A stretch of DNA of 44,766 nucleotides from an uncultured Oscillospiraceae bacterium (GTDB taxonomy: Bacteria; Bacillota; Clostridia; Oscillospirales; Oscillospiraceae): positions 1-44,766 of the forward strand of contig CANQQI010000003.1 of the NCBI GenBank assembly GCA_947625945.1, written 5' to 3'. Below the pieces are notes generated by a model. The model saw nothing but the letters and a program-made list of their open reading frames with translations, was not told where the DNA came from and searched no databases. The stretch's first letter is position 1; each line of letters begins with the position of its first letter. Shown piece by piece: positions 9,260-18,310 of the stretch. The position numbers and the translations under genes are program-made.

Positions 9260-9288
9260 ATTATAGAGGAATTATACGGAAAAAGCAA
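9260..9288 (-). promoter_or_regulatory. Sigma-A-type promoter for the 8098-9186 gene
   Basis: On the minus strand TTGCTT (9283-9288), a 17-bp spacer and TATAAT (9260-9265). The predicted transcript has a leader of about 65 nt. The same -35 (TTGCTT) and spacing occur in the csoR promoter. Confidence 0.6.
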
Positions 9289-9299
9289 GATTATAGGCG

Positions 9300-9328
9300 A
9301 AAAAAATGGGGCGGATCAAAAATCCGCC
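9300..9328 (-). terminator. Terminator of the HU-family gene
   Basis: A 7-bp stem GGCGGAT/ATCCGCC (9310-9328) is followed on the minus strand by CCCA and seven T residues. It sits about 50 bp after the HU stop codon and just upstream of the promoter of the next minus-strand gene. Confidence 0.65.
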
Positions 9329-9380
9329 GCATTATTATACGGTTCCGCCCGTCCTATGGCCCAGGGGCCGGGCAGCGGGA

Positions 9381-9707
9381 TCATTTCCCGCTTTGATTTT
9401 GCCGGATGGTGTCGTTAATGGTGGCGCGCAGGCCCCGGCTGACCTTGAAGACCGGCTTAAATCCCGCCGGGACCAGAGCGTCTTCCATGGTCTTGGGGTT
9501 CCGGGCCATCCGCTCGCTGACGGGACGCAGCTCGAAGGCGCCGAAGCCGGTGAAATTGACGCCCCGGCCCTGGCACCAGGTGTCCTCCAGAATGTCCAAA
9601 AACGCCATCGTTACCTCGCTGGCGTCCGCGTCGGACAGACCGGTCCTCCTGCTCAGCTCCTCCACAAACTCCCTGCGAAACATATTATCATTTTTCATTT
9701 TCATCAT
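9381..9707 (-). CDS. HU/IHF-family DNA-binding protein
   Basis: 108 aa. The sequence follows the HU fold: an N-terminal helical pair (REFVEELSRRTGLSDADASEVTMAFLDILED), then the beta-arm core 'VNFTGFGAFELRPVSERMARNPKT', where GFGxFE and the R-NP-T motif are family signatures. HU proteins bend and compact DNA as dimers. Two adjacent ATG codons (9707 and 9704) are possible starts; GAGAGGA lies just upstream and 9707 is given. The frame stays open further upstream to 9797, but that part has no HU homology and spans the promoter region. The gene is monocistronic, with its own promoter and terminator. It diverges from typical HU (no A-R-K-G after the beta strand), so it could be a specialised paralogue. 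Confidence 0.88.
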   Translation of the reverse strand: MMKMKNDNMFRREFVEELSRRTGLSDADASEVTMAFLDILEDTWCQGRGVNFTGFGAFELRPVSERMARNPKTMEDALVPAGFKPVFKVSRGLRATINDTIRQNQSGK

Positions 9708-9787
9708 TTTTCCTCTCTTCCGATTCGTTGAAATCCATGGGACCGCGTCGGGCAAATCCCGGGAACAGTTGATCCGCGTATAGGTTA

Positions 9788-9816
9788 ATAATACCAATTT
9801 CCCCCGAAAATAGCAA
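9788..9816 (-). promoter_or_regulatory. Promoter candidate for the HU gene
   Basis: Minus strand TTGCTA (9811-9816), 17-bp spacer, TATTAT (9788-9793). The -10 matches 5 of 6 and the -35 is weak (4 of 6), about 75 bp upstream of the start codon. Confidence 0.45.
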
Positions 9817-10324
9817 GTATAAAATTCAAAACGGACAAAAAAAGTTGGCCTTTTCCAAGATCCGTCCGGGAGGCTTGCACAAAATCGTGAAAAGATTTCC
9901 CTGGGGAAGACAAAAAGAGGGGCCGTATTTAGCGTGTATTCTTATTCACCGTATTTTATTCGTCAGAAATCCCGGCTCGAAAAAGCGCGGCAAATAGGTA
10001 TCATTTTCAACTGTTTTTCGTTCTCGCGGCGGGCGTTTGCACAAAATGATCGTCATTTGGGTCGCCGATAAAAATTCTGTGCAAACAGCGCCCACTTCCG
10101 CAGATTGGCGGAGCGGTTTTCTCCCCTGCGGAGGGCAGATCGGCCATACCCGGGGGCGCAACCTCTATCCAATCATATTTCATATTTCCTTTTGCACAGC
10201 GGCACGAAGTTTCAGCGGGAAATCACGGAGTCGAAAAAGGTAAGTTTTCGCCACGGACGGCCATTTTTCCGCCCTTATTTTCTCCCTTTTTCGTCAATTT
10301 GCCCAAAAGGCGCCCGCCGGCGGG
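9817..10324. other. Gene-free interval with recurring TTGCACA motifs
   Basis: No frame here has a ribosome site plus a recognisable protein. Short motifs recur: TTGCACAAAAT at 9875-9885 and 10037-10047, and TTTTGCACA at 10190-10198. GTTTGCACA (10035-10043) and TGTGCAAAC (10078-10086) form a perfect 9-bp inverted repeat around another small hairpin (AAATGA/TCATTT). No tRNA, riboswitch or transposase remnant was recognised. Confidence 0.5.
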
Positions 10325-10366
10325 CAAAAAACGCGGGCCCCGGCTTTTTGCCCGCCGGAGCCCGCG
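10325..10366 (-). terminator. Terminator of the ABC exporter pair
   Basis: On the minus strand GCGGGCTCCGGC pairs with GCCGGGGCCCGC (one G-T pair; 10332-10366), followed by GTTTTTT (10325-10331). It lies directly after the stop of the second ABC gene. Confidence 0.8.
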
Positions 10367-10376
10367 CTTATTTAGG

Positions 10377-12242
10377 TCATTCCGCTGTGTAATACTGGGC
10401 CTGGGCGGACCAGAGCTGGTAATACTTCCCCTCCTCGTCCGCCACCAGCGCCTCGTGGGAACCCCGCTGGACGATCCGGCCGTCCTGGAAGACCGCGATC
10501 TCGTCGCAGAATTTGCAGGAGGACAGGCGGTGGGAGATGTAGATGGCGGTCTTGTCCCCGGCGATCTCGTCGAATTTGCTGTAAATTTCCGCCTCCGCGA
10601 TGGGGTCCAGGGCGGCGGTGGGCTCGTCCAGGATGATAAAGGGGGCGTCCTTGTACAGGGCCCGGGCAATGGCGATCTTCTGGGCCTCGCCGCCGGAGAC
10701 GTCCACCCCGTCCTCGGAGAGATTCTTGTAGAGCATGGTGTCCAGGCCCTGGGACATTGCCTCTAAGCGGTCGCCGAAGCCGGCGTCCACCAGCGCCCGG
10801 CGGGCCCGGTCCCGGTCATATTCCATGCTGCCCGCCACGTTGGCCCCCAGGGGCTGGGCGAGGAGCTGAAAGTCCTGGAACACCACGGAGAACAGCGTCA
10901 TGTAATCGTCGTACCGGTACTTGCGGATATCGATGCCGTTTAAGAGGATCTGCCCCTCCTGGGGGTCGTACAGGCGGCACAGAAGCTTGATGAAGGTGGT
11001 CTTGCCGCTGCCGTTTTCCCCCACGATGGCCAGGCGGGAGCCCACGTTGAATTTGAGGCTGGCGTGGCGCAGGGCCCAGTTTTCCGCACCGGGGTATTTG
11101 AAGGACACGTCCCGAAATTCGATCTCATACCGGCGGTCCATCCGCTTTTCCGTGGTGAGGGACCCCTGGTACATGGCGTTGGGGATGTCCAGGAAGGCGA
11201 AGGTCTTCTCCAAATAGCCGGCGTTGGTCTCCAGGGCGCCCACCATGCTCACCAAGGTGAAGAGGCTCCCCACCATGGCCGTGGCCGCGCCCACATATTG
11301 GGTGACGCTGCCCACGTCAAAGGCGCCGCCCCAGGCCTTCAGGCAGGTGAACACATAGATGGCGCCGGTGATCAACACGGTGACACAGGCCCCCAGGCTG
11401 GCGTAGACGCCCATTTTTCCCTGGGCCATCCTTCCGATGGAGCCGTCGGCGCCGAAGGAGGTGTTTGTGGACCAGTAGGCGCGGACCAGGCGCCGCTGAT
11501 CGTACATGCGGATATCCACGCCCCGCTCCCGGTCCATGCCGATGAAGCCGAAATGGCCGAACAGCCGGTTTCCGAAGGTGGCCTCCTCCGCGACGCTGCT
11601 CCAGCATTTTGTGGAGGCGGCGCCGCACATCCCCGCCAGGGCGCTGACTCCCACCATGAGGCCGGCCAGGACCAAAATGAAGATCGGGTTATTCAGGATG
11701 GTGAGTCCCCCGGCGGAGGCCGGGACCGGCGCGGTGAACAGGCTCACCGTCAGGGCCACGCCGCTGAAAATTCCCACCACGCCGCTGATAAAATCGCTGT
11801 AGATGCGCTCCACGTGCATCAGTCCCCATCCGGACCAGTTCTCATTCTGCTGGATCTGGGCCCGGAGATCGTGGGTCTCCTGCTTATCCAGCTGGGAAAA
11901 GTCCAGGGACAGCATTTTTTGGATGAACAGGATCTCTTTTCTTCTCACCAGGTCGCCGTACAGCGTCGCGTACCGGCGCAGAAGAACGGCGCTTAAAGCG
12001 GAAATGAGGCCCACGCACCCCACGCCCGCGATCACCCAGTTCCACAGGACCTCCGCCCGGCGCAAAGTGGCAAGCTCGTTCAGGACCCGGGCCGAGAAGA
12101 ACACGGTGACATAGGGGGCGACGGCGCTAAAAAGGCATTGCAGTGTCAGGACCGGGAAAAATTGGGGGCAGACCTTGTGCAGCGCCCGAATGGCCCGCAG
12201 ATGAAGGGCGGCGGCTTGGCGCAATGTACCTTTCTTTTTCAT
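10377..12242 (-). CDS. ABC exporter half-transporter (permease-ATPase fusion), second of a pair
   Basis: 621 aa. The N-terminal ~340 residues contain several hydrophobic spans of an exporter-type membrane domain; the C-terminal nucleotide-binding domain has Walker A GENGSGKTT (about 407-415), signature VSGGEAQ (about 514-520), Walker B FIILDEPTAALD (about 534-545) and the switch histidine in YISHRLSS. There is no N-terminal C39 peptidase domain. The ATG at 12242 is chosen over an in-frame TTG at 12248 because GGAAGGAG, inside the end of the upstream gene, is 8 bases from the ATG and only 2 from the TTG. The upstream ABC stop (TGA) and this ATG are separated by 2 bases, so the two are translationally coupled and probably heterodimerise. 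The substrate is unknown; a peptide or drug is plausible from the adjacent two-component genes. Confidence 0.88.
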   Translation of the reverse strand: MKKKGTLRQAAALHLRAIRALHKVCPQFFPVLTLQCLFSAVAPYVTVFFSARVLNELATLRRAEVLWNWVIAGVGCVGLISALSAVLLRRYATLYGDLVRRKEILFIQKMLSLDFSQLDKQETHDLRAQIQQNENWSGWGLMHVERIYSDFISGVVGIFSGVALTVSLFTAPVPASAGGLTILNNPIFILVLAGLMVGVSALAGMCGAASTKCWSSVAEEATFGNRLFGHFGFIGMDRERGVDIRMYDQRRLVRAYWSTNTSFGADGSIGRMAQGKMGVYASLGACVTVLITGAIYVFTCLKAWGGAFDVGSVTQYVGAATAMVGSLFTLVSMVGALETNAGYLEKTFAFLDIPNAMYQGSLTTEKRMDRRYEIEFRDVSFKYPGAENWALRHASLKFNVGSRLAIVGENGSGKTTFIKLLCRLYDPQEGQILLNGIDIRKYRYDDYMTLFSVVFQDFQLLAQPLGANVAGSMEYDRDRARRALVDAGFGDRLEAMSQGLDTMLYKNLSEDGVDVSGGEAQKIAIARALYKDAPFIILDEPTAALDPIAEAEIYSKFDEIAGDKTAIYISHRLSSCKFCDEIAVFQDGRIVQRGSHEALVADEEGKYYQLWSAQAQYYTAE

Positions 12243-12244
12243 GG

Positions 12245-14053
12245 TCAAAACTCCTTCCCCTCCTGATAGTACCGGCTCTGAACCTTAAAGAGCTTGGCGT
12301 ATTCGCCGCCCAGGGCCAGCAGGCTGTCGTGGGTGCCCTCCTCCCGAATTTGGCCCCCGTCGATCAGGATGATCCGGTCGCAGAACCGGGTAGAGGCCAG
12401 CCGGTGGGAGATGAACACCGAGGTCTTTCCCTTGGTCATCTCGCTGTATTTCATGTAAATGTCATTTTCGGCGATGGGGTCCAGAGCCGCCGTGGGCTCG
12501 TCCAGCAGCAAAATGGGGCCGTCCTTATAAAGGGCCCGGGCCAGCATCAGCCGCTGGGTCTCGCCACCGGAAAACAGGGCGCCGTCCAGATAGACCTCCC
12601 GGCCCACGTGGGTCTCCAGCTCCTTGGGCAGCTTCTGGATCGCGGCGGTGAGCCCCGCCTTTTCCACACAGTCCCCGATCCGGTCGTAGTCGACGCCCTC
12701 CGTGGTCTGGGCGATCTCCTCCGCCACGGTGACGTCCAGAATGGAAAACTCCTGAAAGACGGCGCTGAACAGGTCGTAGTAGCGCCGCCGGTCAAAGGTC
12801 CGAATGTCCTGGCCATTCAGCAGGACCGTCCCCGCCGTGGGATCTAAAAGGCCGCACAGGAGCTTGACCAGGGTGGTCTTCCCCGCACCGTTCAGGCCCA
12901 CGATGGCCAGCTTCTCCCCCGGGCGGACGGTCAGATCGAGATCGTGGAGGGTGTCCTCCTGGGCCCCGGGGTAGCGGTAGGAGACCCCCTCCAATTTCAG
13001 CTCATAGCCATTTGCCTTTGGAACCGCCGCCCCGCCGTCGAACCGAAATGGCTCGGGGTAGTCCAGAAATTCCCGGACCAGGGAGATGTCCAGGCTCTCC
13101 TTATGCAGCGTCGACATCTCCCGCAGAATGCCCATGACCCAGGTGGTAAAGGTGGTCACCGCCGTAAAGTACAGCAGAAACTCGGAGACGGGCAGCCCTT
13201 CATGGAGGGTCTTGTTGATCAGCACCACATAGGCGATGCCGTTCCGGGCCATGGTCAGCGCCACCGCCGTCAGATCCGCCAGCACCTCCACCCGCTCCCG
13301 GCGGAGGATGAAATCCAGGTAAAGATCGTGGGCCTGGGTCAGCAGCTCCTCAAGCCAGTTTTGCAGGCCGAAGACCCGGATGTCCTTCGCCAGGGCCACC
13401 GATTCCGATTTGATCTGGAGGTAGTTGACCTTCTGGAAGTATTTTTCTTCCTCCTCCTTGTGGGCGTACCGCCAGCTGTTGGCGTGCCGGGAGACCAGGA
13501 ACCCGGCCACGCAGGTGGCCACGATCACCAGGAGCAGCAGCCCGTTGATCCGGGACAAAATGCCCAGGTACACCACCAGGCCGCCGATGTTGGCCAGCAG
13601 CATGGTCAGGGTCTGCCAGATGTGCTCTGTCGCCTGGCTATTGCTGTTGCAGGCGTCGTAGGCTTTTTCCCGCAGCTTAATAAAGGGCTCCTCCAGGGTG
13701 TTGGGGTAGGAGGTGACGCAGCACTTTTCGCTGATTTTCCCGATGATCCCGCTGCGCACATCCACCCGGGCGAACAGGGTGTTTTCGTCAATATACTGGT
13801 CGAGGCCCTGGATCAAAAAGAGGGCGGCGGTGAAGGCCCCGATGGTCCCCAGCAGCTCCCCTATGGGGGCCTGCCGCTCCACCCGGGCCAGAACCTGGGG
13901 GGCGATGTAGAGCTGGGTCAAATTGAGCAGGACCACCAGGATTGCTGATAACACACAGAAGAAAAGCACCCGCTTGCGGGTCTTCCAGGCAAGGCTAACC
14001 ATCCACCCCACGTTTTGAAGGACGTTGTATTTCGGTTTTTCCTTTGGCTTCAT
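12245..14053 (-). CDS. ABC exporter half-transporter, first of a pair
   Basis: 602 aa, permease fused to ATPase. Hydrophobic segments occupy roughly residues 25-320; the ATPase has Walker A GLNGAGKTT (about 384-392), signature FSGGETQ (about 492-498), Walker B ILLLDEPTAALD (about 514-525) and FISHRLAS. The start follows GAGGTGA. Both partners keep the glutamate after Walker B, so neither site looks degenerate, unlike many heterodimeric exporters. A hairpin separates this gene from the histidine kinase upstream, and a weak extended -10 lies between, so the pair may be read both from the regulator transcript and on its own. The likely job is export of a small molecule or peptide controlled by the neighbouring LytTR regulator (inference). 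Confidence 0.88.
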   Translation of the reverse strand: MKPKEKPKYNVLQNVGWMVSLAWKTRKRVLFFCVLSAILVVLLNLTQLYIAPQVLARVERQAPIGELLGTIGAFTAALFLIQGLDQYIDENTLFARVDVRSGIIGKISEKCCVTSYPNTLEEPFIKLREKAYDACNSNSQATEHIWQTLTMLLANIGGLVVYLGILSRINGLLLLVIVATCVAGFLVSRHANSWRYAHKEEEEKYFQKVNYLQIKSESVALAKDIRVFGLQNWLEELLTQAHDLYLDFILRRERVEVLADLTAVALTMARNGIAYVVLINKTLHEGLPVSEFLLYFTAVTTFTTWVMGILREMSTLHKESLDISLVREFLDYPEPFRFDGGAAVPKANGYELKLEGVSYRYPGAQEDTLHDLDLTVRPGEKLAIVGLNGAGKTTLVKLLCGLLDPTAGTVLLNGQDIRTFDRRRYYDLFSAVFQEFSILDVTVAEEIAQTTEGVDYDRIGDCVEKAGLTAAIQKLPKELETHVGREVYLDGALFSGGETQRLMLARALYKDGPILLLDEPTAALDPIAENDIYMKYSEMTKGKTSVFISHRLASTRFCDRIILIDGGQIREEGTHDSLLALGGEYAKLFKVQSRYYQEGKEF

Positions 14054-14075
14054 GTTGGTTCACCTCACGGCGCCG

Positions 14076-14084
14076 ATTGTATCA
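14076..14084 (-). promoter_or_regulatory. Extended -10 element upstream of the ABC pair
   Basis: TGATACAAT on the minus strand (TGn plus TACAAT) 23 bases before the ABC start codon, with no good -35. A regulated promoter that needs an activator would look like this. Confidence 0.35.
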
Positions 14085-14085
14085 C

Positions 14086-14121
14086 AAAAGGTTCGTCCCC
14101 GGGTCGATCCGGGGACGAACC
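14086..14121 (-). terminator. Hairpin between histidine kinase and ABC genes
   Basis: A perfect 13-bp inverted repeat GGTTCGTCCCCGG (14090-14102) / CCGGGGACGAACC (14109-14121) with a 6-base loop, followed on the minus strand by TTTTGTG. It can act as a (leaky) terminator, but it also sits right upstream of the ABC -10 and might be an operator. Confidence 0.6.
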
Positions 14122-14146
14122 GCCGTTTTCGGGGGATGAATCGCGT

Positions 14147-14809
14147 TCAAAGCTGGGGCAGCAAAATCTCGGTGGTGAAGGCCCCATCCTCGCTGTTGCG
14201 GCTGATGTACCCGCCCAGGCGCTCCACGATGGCGTCGATCCGCACCAGACCGAAGCCGTGGCCTTCGCCCTTGGTGCTGCGGAAGATCCGCCCCTCCTTT
14301 TTGAGCTTCTTCCCGGCGGTGAAGTTGGTGAAGGAGATGTACAGCTGGGTATTTTTCATGTCCATGTATACCCGGATCACCCGCCGGTCCTCCGGCAGCT
14401 CCGCGCTGGCCTCGATGGCATTGTCAAAGAGGTTGCCGATGATGCAGCACAGGTCGATTTCCGAGGAGCGCAGCCGGACGGGGATCTGGGCGTCCGCCAC
14501 CACGGTGATCCCCTTGGCCTTGGCCAGGGAGATCTTGGAGTTGAGAATGGCGTCGGCCATGGGATTGCCGGTCTTGATCACCGTGTCCACGGTGGTCAGA
14601 TCCTCATCCAGAAGGTCCAGGTACCGCCGAATGGCATCCCAATCCCCCGCCGCGGCGTAGGCCTTCATGGTCTGGATGTGATTGCGGTAATCGTGCCGCC
14701 AGCCCCGGATCTGGCGGTACATATTGTCCACCTCCCGGTAGTGGGTCTCGATCAGCTCCCGCTGATAATCGGCGATCCGCTGATCGATCCGCTTGGAAAG
14801 CAGGCCCAT
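14147..14809 (-). CDS. Sensor-less AgrC/GHKL-type histidine kinase
   Basis: 220 aa. The phosphoacceptor region reads WRHDYRNHIQ (His39), as in AgrC-type kinases; the ATP-binding part has an N box LFDNAIEA (Asn130) and a G box GHGFGLVRI (about 183-191). Family members such as AgrC are about 400-450 aa with 5-7 N-terminal membrane spans; here the protein begins only ~38 residues before the histidine with a short helical, probably coiled-coil segment and no membrane span. The start is supported by GGGGGTGAG. It lies 4 bp after the response regulator gene, so it is its likely partner. How it receives a signal is not evident: it could be cytosolic, or dock on the ABC transporter. Confidence 0.85.
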   Translation of the reverse strand: MGLLSKRIDQRIADYQRELIETHYREVDNMYRQIRGWRHDYRNHIQTMKAYAAAGDWDAIRRYLDLLDEDLTTVDTVIKTGNPMADAILNSKISLAKAKGITVVADAQIPVRLRSSEIDLCCIIGNLFDNAIEASAELPEDRRVIRVYMDMKNTQLYISFTNFTAGKKLKKEGRIFRSTKGEGHGFGLVRIDAIVERLGGYISRNSEDGAFTTEILLPQL

Positions 14810-14813
14810 GGTC

Positions 14814-15512
14814 TCACCCCCTGTTGATGATCGCCCGGTTGACGCCGTCGTAGGCCCCCCGGGGCAGCGGGAGGACGGCGCCGTCCCCCAGGAAGATTTG
14901 GGTCCTGGTCACCCGGCTGATCTGGGTCAGGTTCACCAGGAAGGAGCGGCCCACCCGGTAAAAACGCTCGTCCAGCCGCTCCTCCAGGCCGCTGAGAGTC
15001 ATTTTCACGGTATAATCGGCCTTGGCGTGGATGGTCACATAGTTGCCGAACACCTCCGCGTACCGGATCTGGTAGACAGGCAATCGCACCATCTCGCCCC
15101 CCAGCTCCAGATTCAAAACCCGCTCGTTTTTCGCCAGCTTTTCCGCCGCCCGGTCCAAAACGGCCCGGAGCTTCTCCTCCTTCACCGGCTTCATCAGGTA
15201 GTGGAGCGCCGCCACCTCGTAGCCCTCAGAAATGTAGTCGGAATAGCCCGTGACGAAGACGATCTGGACGGTGTCGTTCGCTTGCCGCAGCCGTTTGGCC
15301 ATGGCCACCCCGTCCATCGCCCCCATTTCAATGTCCAGGAGCAGGATATCGTAGTCCTTTTCCTCCGCGTAGTGGAACAAAAAGCCCTCGGCGGAGGAAA
15401 ATTGGTCGATTTTGACCGTGTGCCCGGCGCCAGATGCCCAGTTTTCCACCAGGGCAGCCAGATACTGCCGGTCCGCGCCTAAATCGTCGCAAATCGCGAT
15501 TTTATAGTTCAT
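14814..15512 (-). CDS. LytTR-family response regulator (AgrA-like)
   Basis: 232 aa. The receiver domain (about 1-120) has the acidic pair Asp9-Asp10, phospho-acceptor Asp60 (DILLLDIEM) and the conserved Lys in LMKPVKEE; the C-terminal LytTR DNA-binding domain (about 135-232) shows the typical 'YAEVFGNYVTIHAK' and 'FYRVGRSFLVNLTQI' strands. LytTR regulators bind pairs of direct repeats upstream of target promoters. The ATG at 15512 starts the receiver core directly and has GAGAGGGCGAG upstream; in-frame starts further up add residues unlike the family. It is followed by its kinase gene and then by the ABC exporters, the presumed targets. No agrB or agrD homologue is visible. Confidence 0.9.
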   Translation of the reverse strand: MNYKIAICDDLGADRQYLAALVENWASGAGHTVKIDQFSSAEGFLFHYAEEKDYDILLLDIEMGAMDGVAMAKRLRQANDTVQIVFVTGYSDYISEGYEVAALHYLMKPVKEEKLRAVLDRAAEKLAKNERVLNLELGGEMVRLPVYQIRYAEVFGNYVTIHAKADYTVKMTLSGLEERLDERFYRVGRSFLVNLTQISRVTRTQIFLGDGAVLPLPRGAYDGVNRAIINRG

Positions 15513-15565
15513 GAATCTCGCCCTCTCGACGCTTTTCTCATAATAGACCATGGCTCCCGCTTCCG

Positions 15566-15889
15566 TCATCGGTTTTTCTTTTTCGGCTTTTGCGCCGGAA
15601 GTTCCTCGTACATAGCCCGGAAAAGCGCGGTCAAAAAAGCTCTGTCGTCCACGTTATCCACGAGCAGCATTTCTTTCGCCCCTTCATACGGCAACTCCAA
15701 AGGGGCGTTCGGCAGAAACGTCCTTGCCGATTTTGTCGGCTTTACAAGCAGTCGGTCGTCGTAGATCCCGCCGACAATTTTCCCATTGTAATACAAAATA
15801 TATTCGCCCATCATCCCACGGGCCGAAACGCCGGTCAGCTCCGACAGCTGCTCCAAAATGAATGCCAGATATTCCTTGCTCGACGCCAT
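15566..15889 (-). CDS. TfoX N-terminal-domain protein
   Basis: 107 aa, matching the TfoX/Sxy N-terminal domain: ARGMMGEYILYYNGKIVGGIYDDRLLVKPT is the family core (surface Met-Gly-Glu-Tyr plus Gly-Gly-Ile-Tyr). Stand-alone N-domains are common in Firmicutes and have no settled function; they lack the C-terminal part of the Haemophilus competence regulator. ATG at 15889 follows GGGAGGG. It ends 53 bp before the response regulator start with no terminator between, so co-transcription is possible. It ends in a Lys-rich tail (KPKKKNR). Confidence 0.8.
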   Translation of the reverse strand: MASSKEYLAFILEQLSELTGVSARGMMGEYILYYNGKIVGGIYDDRLLVKPTKSARTFLPNAPLELPYEGAKEMLLVDNVDDRAFLTALFRAMYEELPAQKPKKKNR

Positions 15890-16029
15890 AACCGTCCCTC
15901 CCCCTCGAAGCAAATCCGCTGTCATAAAACACGATTGTTTTTTGTCCCGATCCGGTATAACTCATAGTGTACAATAGAAAAAGGAAAAATACAATCCCAA
16001 TCAAAAGCGCCATTTCCCCTAAATTTTGT

Positions 16030-16065
16030 CAAAGCCGCTCTCCCGGAGGAAACCGGGGGAGCGGC
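16030..16065 (-). terminator. Terminator of csoR
   Basis: A 13-bp stem (one G-T pair) GCCGCTCTCCCGG (16034-16046) / CCGGGGGAGCGGC (16053-16065), followed on the minus strand by CTTTGACAAAATTT. It lies just after the csoR stop. Confidence 0.65.
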
Positions 16066-16070
16066 GGCCT

Positions 16071-16400
16071 TTATTTCATGAATTTGTCAATGGCCTGGCA
16101 CAGGTCGTCGATGGCGGTCTGGTCCCCGGCGGCCACGGCGTCCACCATGCAGTGGCGGAGATGGTCCTGGAGGATCACCTTCCCGGTGCCCTCCAGCGCG
16201 GAGCGGACGGCGGCCAGCTGGATCAGCACCTCGGAACAGTCATAGCCCTCCTCTACCATCCGCTTGACCTTCTCCAGATGGCCGATGGCCCGGGCCAGAC
16301 GGTTAACCACCGCCTTTTGGTTCTCGTGGACGTGGTTGTGGGTGTGGGCGATGCCGTGGGCGTGCATATAAGCGTGGTCGTGGTGGGGATCTTGCTCCAT
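16071..16400 (-). CDS. csoR: CsoR/InrS-type metal-sensing repressor with His-rich N-terminus
   Basis: 109 aa, all-helical CsoR/RcnR family. The ligands Cys55, His80 and Cys84 have the same 25- and 4-residue spacing as the Cu(I)-binding Cys-His-Cys set of CsoR. The first 25 residues hold nine histidines, as in nickel-responsive InrS-like members, so Cu(I) or Ni(II) is likely; sequence alone does not decide. Apo-protein represses; metal releases it from DNA. ATG follows AAAGGAG with 8-base spacing. The gene has its own promoter and terminator and is divergent from pckA. The only metal pump in the window, 7 kb away, has a different type of operator, so its target may be elsewhere. Confidence 0.88.
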   Translation of the reverse strand: MEQDPHHDHAYMHAHGIAHTHNHVHENQKAVVNRLARAIGHLEKVKRMVEEGYDCSEVLIQLAAVRSALEGTGKVILQDHLRHCMVDAVAAGDQTAIDDLCQAIDKFMK

Positions 16401-16428
16401 GGCGGGGGCTCCTTTCGCCTTTTTTCTG

Positions 16429-16457
16429 ATTATATCCTATTTCGGTCAAAAAAGCAA
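16429..16457 (-). promoter_or_regulatory. csoR promoter
   Basis: Minus strand TTGCTT (16452-16457), 17-bp spacer, TATAAT (16429-16434). Confidence 0.6.
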
Positions 16458-16472
16458 CCCCGGCAGGGGGAT
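16457..16472. promoter_or_regulatory. Candidate CsoR-family operator
   Basis: ACCCCGGCAGGGGGAT: a C-tract and G-tract around a short centre, the general form of CsoR/RcnR-type sites. It abuts the csoR -35. Its location upstream rather than over the promoter is a weakness. Confidence 0.35.
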
Positions 16473-16511
16473 GGCCCCGCCTAAATCGGGAAAAAATTAT
16501 CGAAATAATAG

Positions 16512-16540
16512 TAGACAAGATGTCAAATTCGTGATACAAT
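16512..16540 (+). promoter_or_regulatory. pckA promoter
   Basis: TAGACA (16512-16517), exactly 17 bp, TACAAT (16535-16540); each hexamer matches consensus at five of six bases. It predicts a ~95-nt leader before pckA. Confidence 0.65.
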
Positions 16541-16592
16541 GTATTTGGTGGAAGTTGGAATTTTTTCAAACTGTCCACAGCTCGTGGTCAAC

Positions 16593-16620
16593 GCGGCAAA
16601 TCTGCCGCTGCCGATTTTTT
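16593..16620 (+). promoter_or_regulatory. Leader hairpin upstream of pckA
   Basis: GCGGCA (16593-16598) and TGCCGC (16603-16608) pair around AATC; TGCCGA and a six-T run follow, then the ribosome site AGGAGG. It resembles an imperfect terminator in a leader. No known riboswitch core was recognised. Confidence 0.3.
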
Positions 16621-16642
16621 CTCAATCTTAGGAGGATACACT

Positions 16643-18232
<1,590 letters not shown>

Positions 18233-18247
18233 TTTCTAAGCGCATTC

Positions 18248-18274
18248 GGCTCCGGGCCGGGCCCGGAGCCTTTT
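18248..18274 (+). terminator. Terminator-like hairpin after pckA
   Basis: Stem GGCTCCGGG (18248-18256) / CCCGGAGCC (18262-18270) followed by TTTTCCCCC. The short T run suggests partial termination, letting some transcription enter the decarboxylase genes. Confidence 0.55.
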
Positions 18275-18310
18275 CCCCCGTCAAAAAATCACATATGGAG
18301 GTTTTCCCCT

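Noticed and set aside
9946-10243. Short frames (68-95 codons) in the gap after the HU gene
   Set aside because: No ribosome sites, no recognisable features, and mutually overlapping on both strands.
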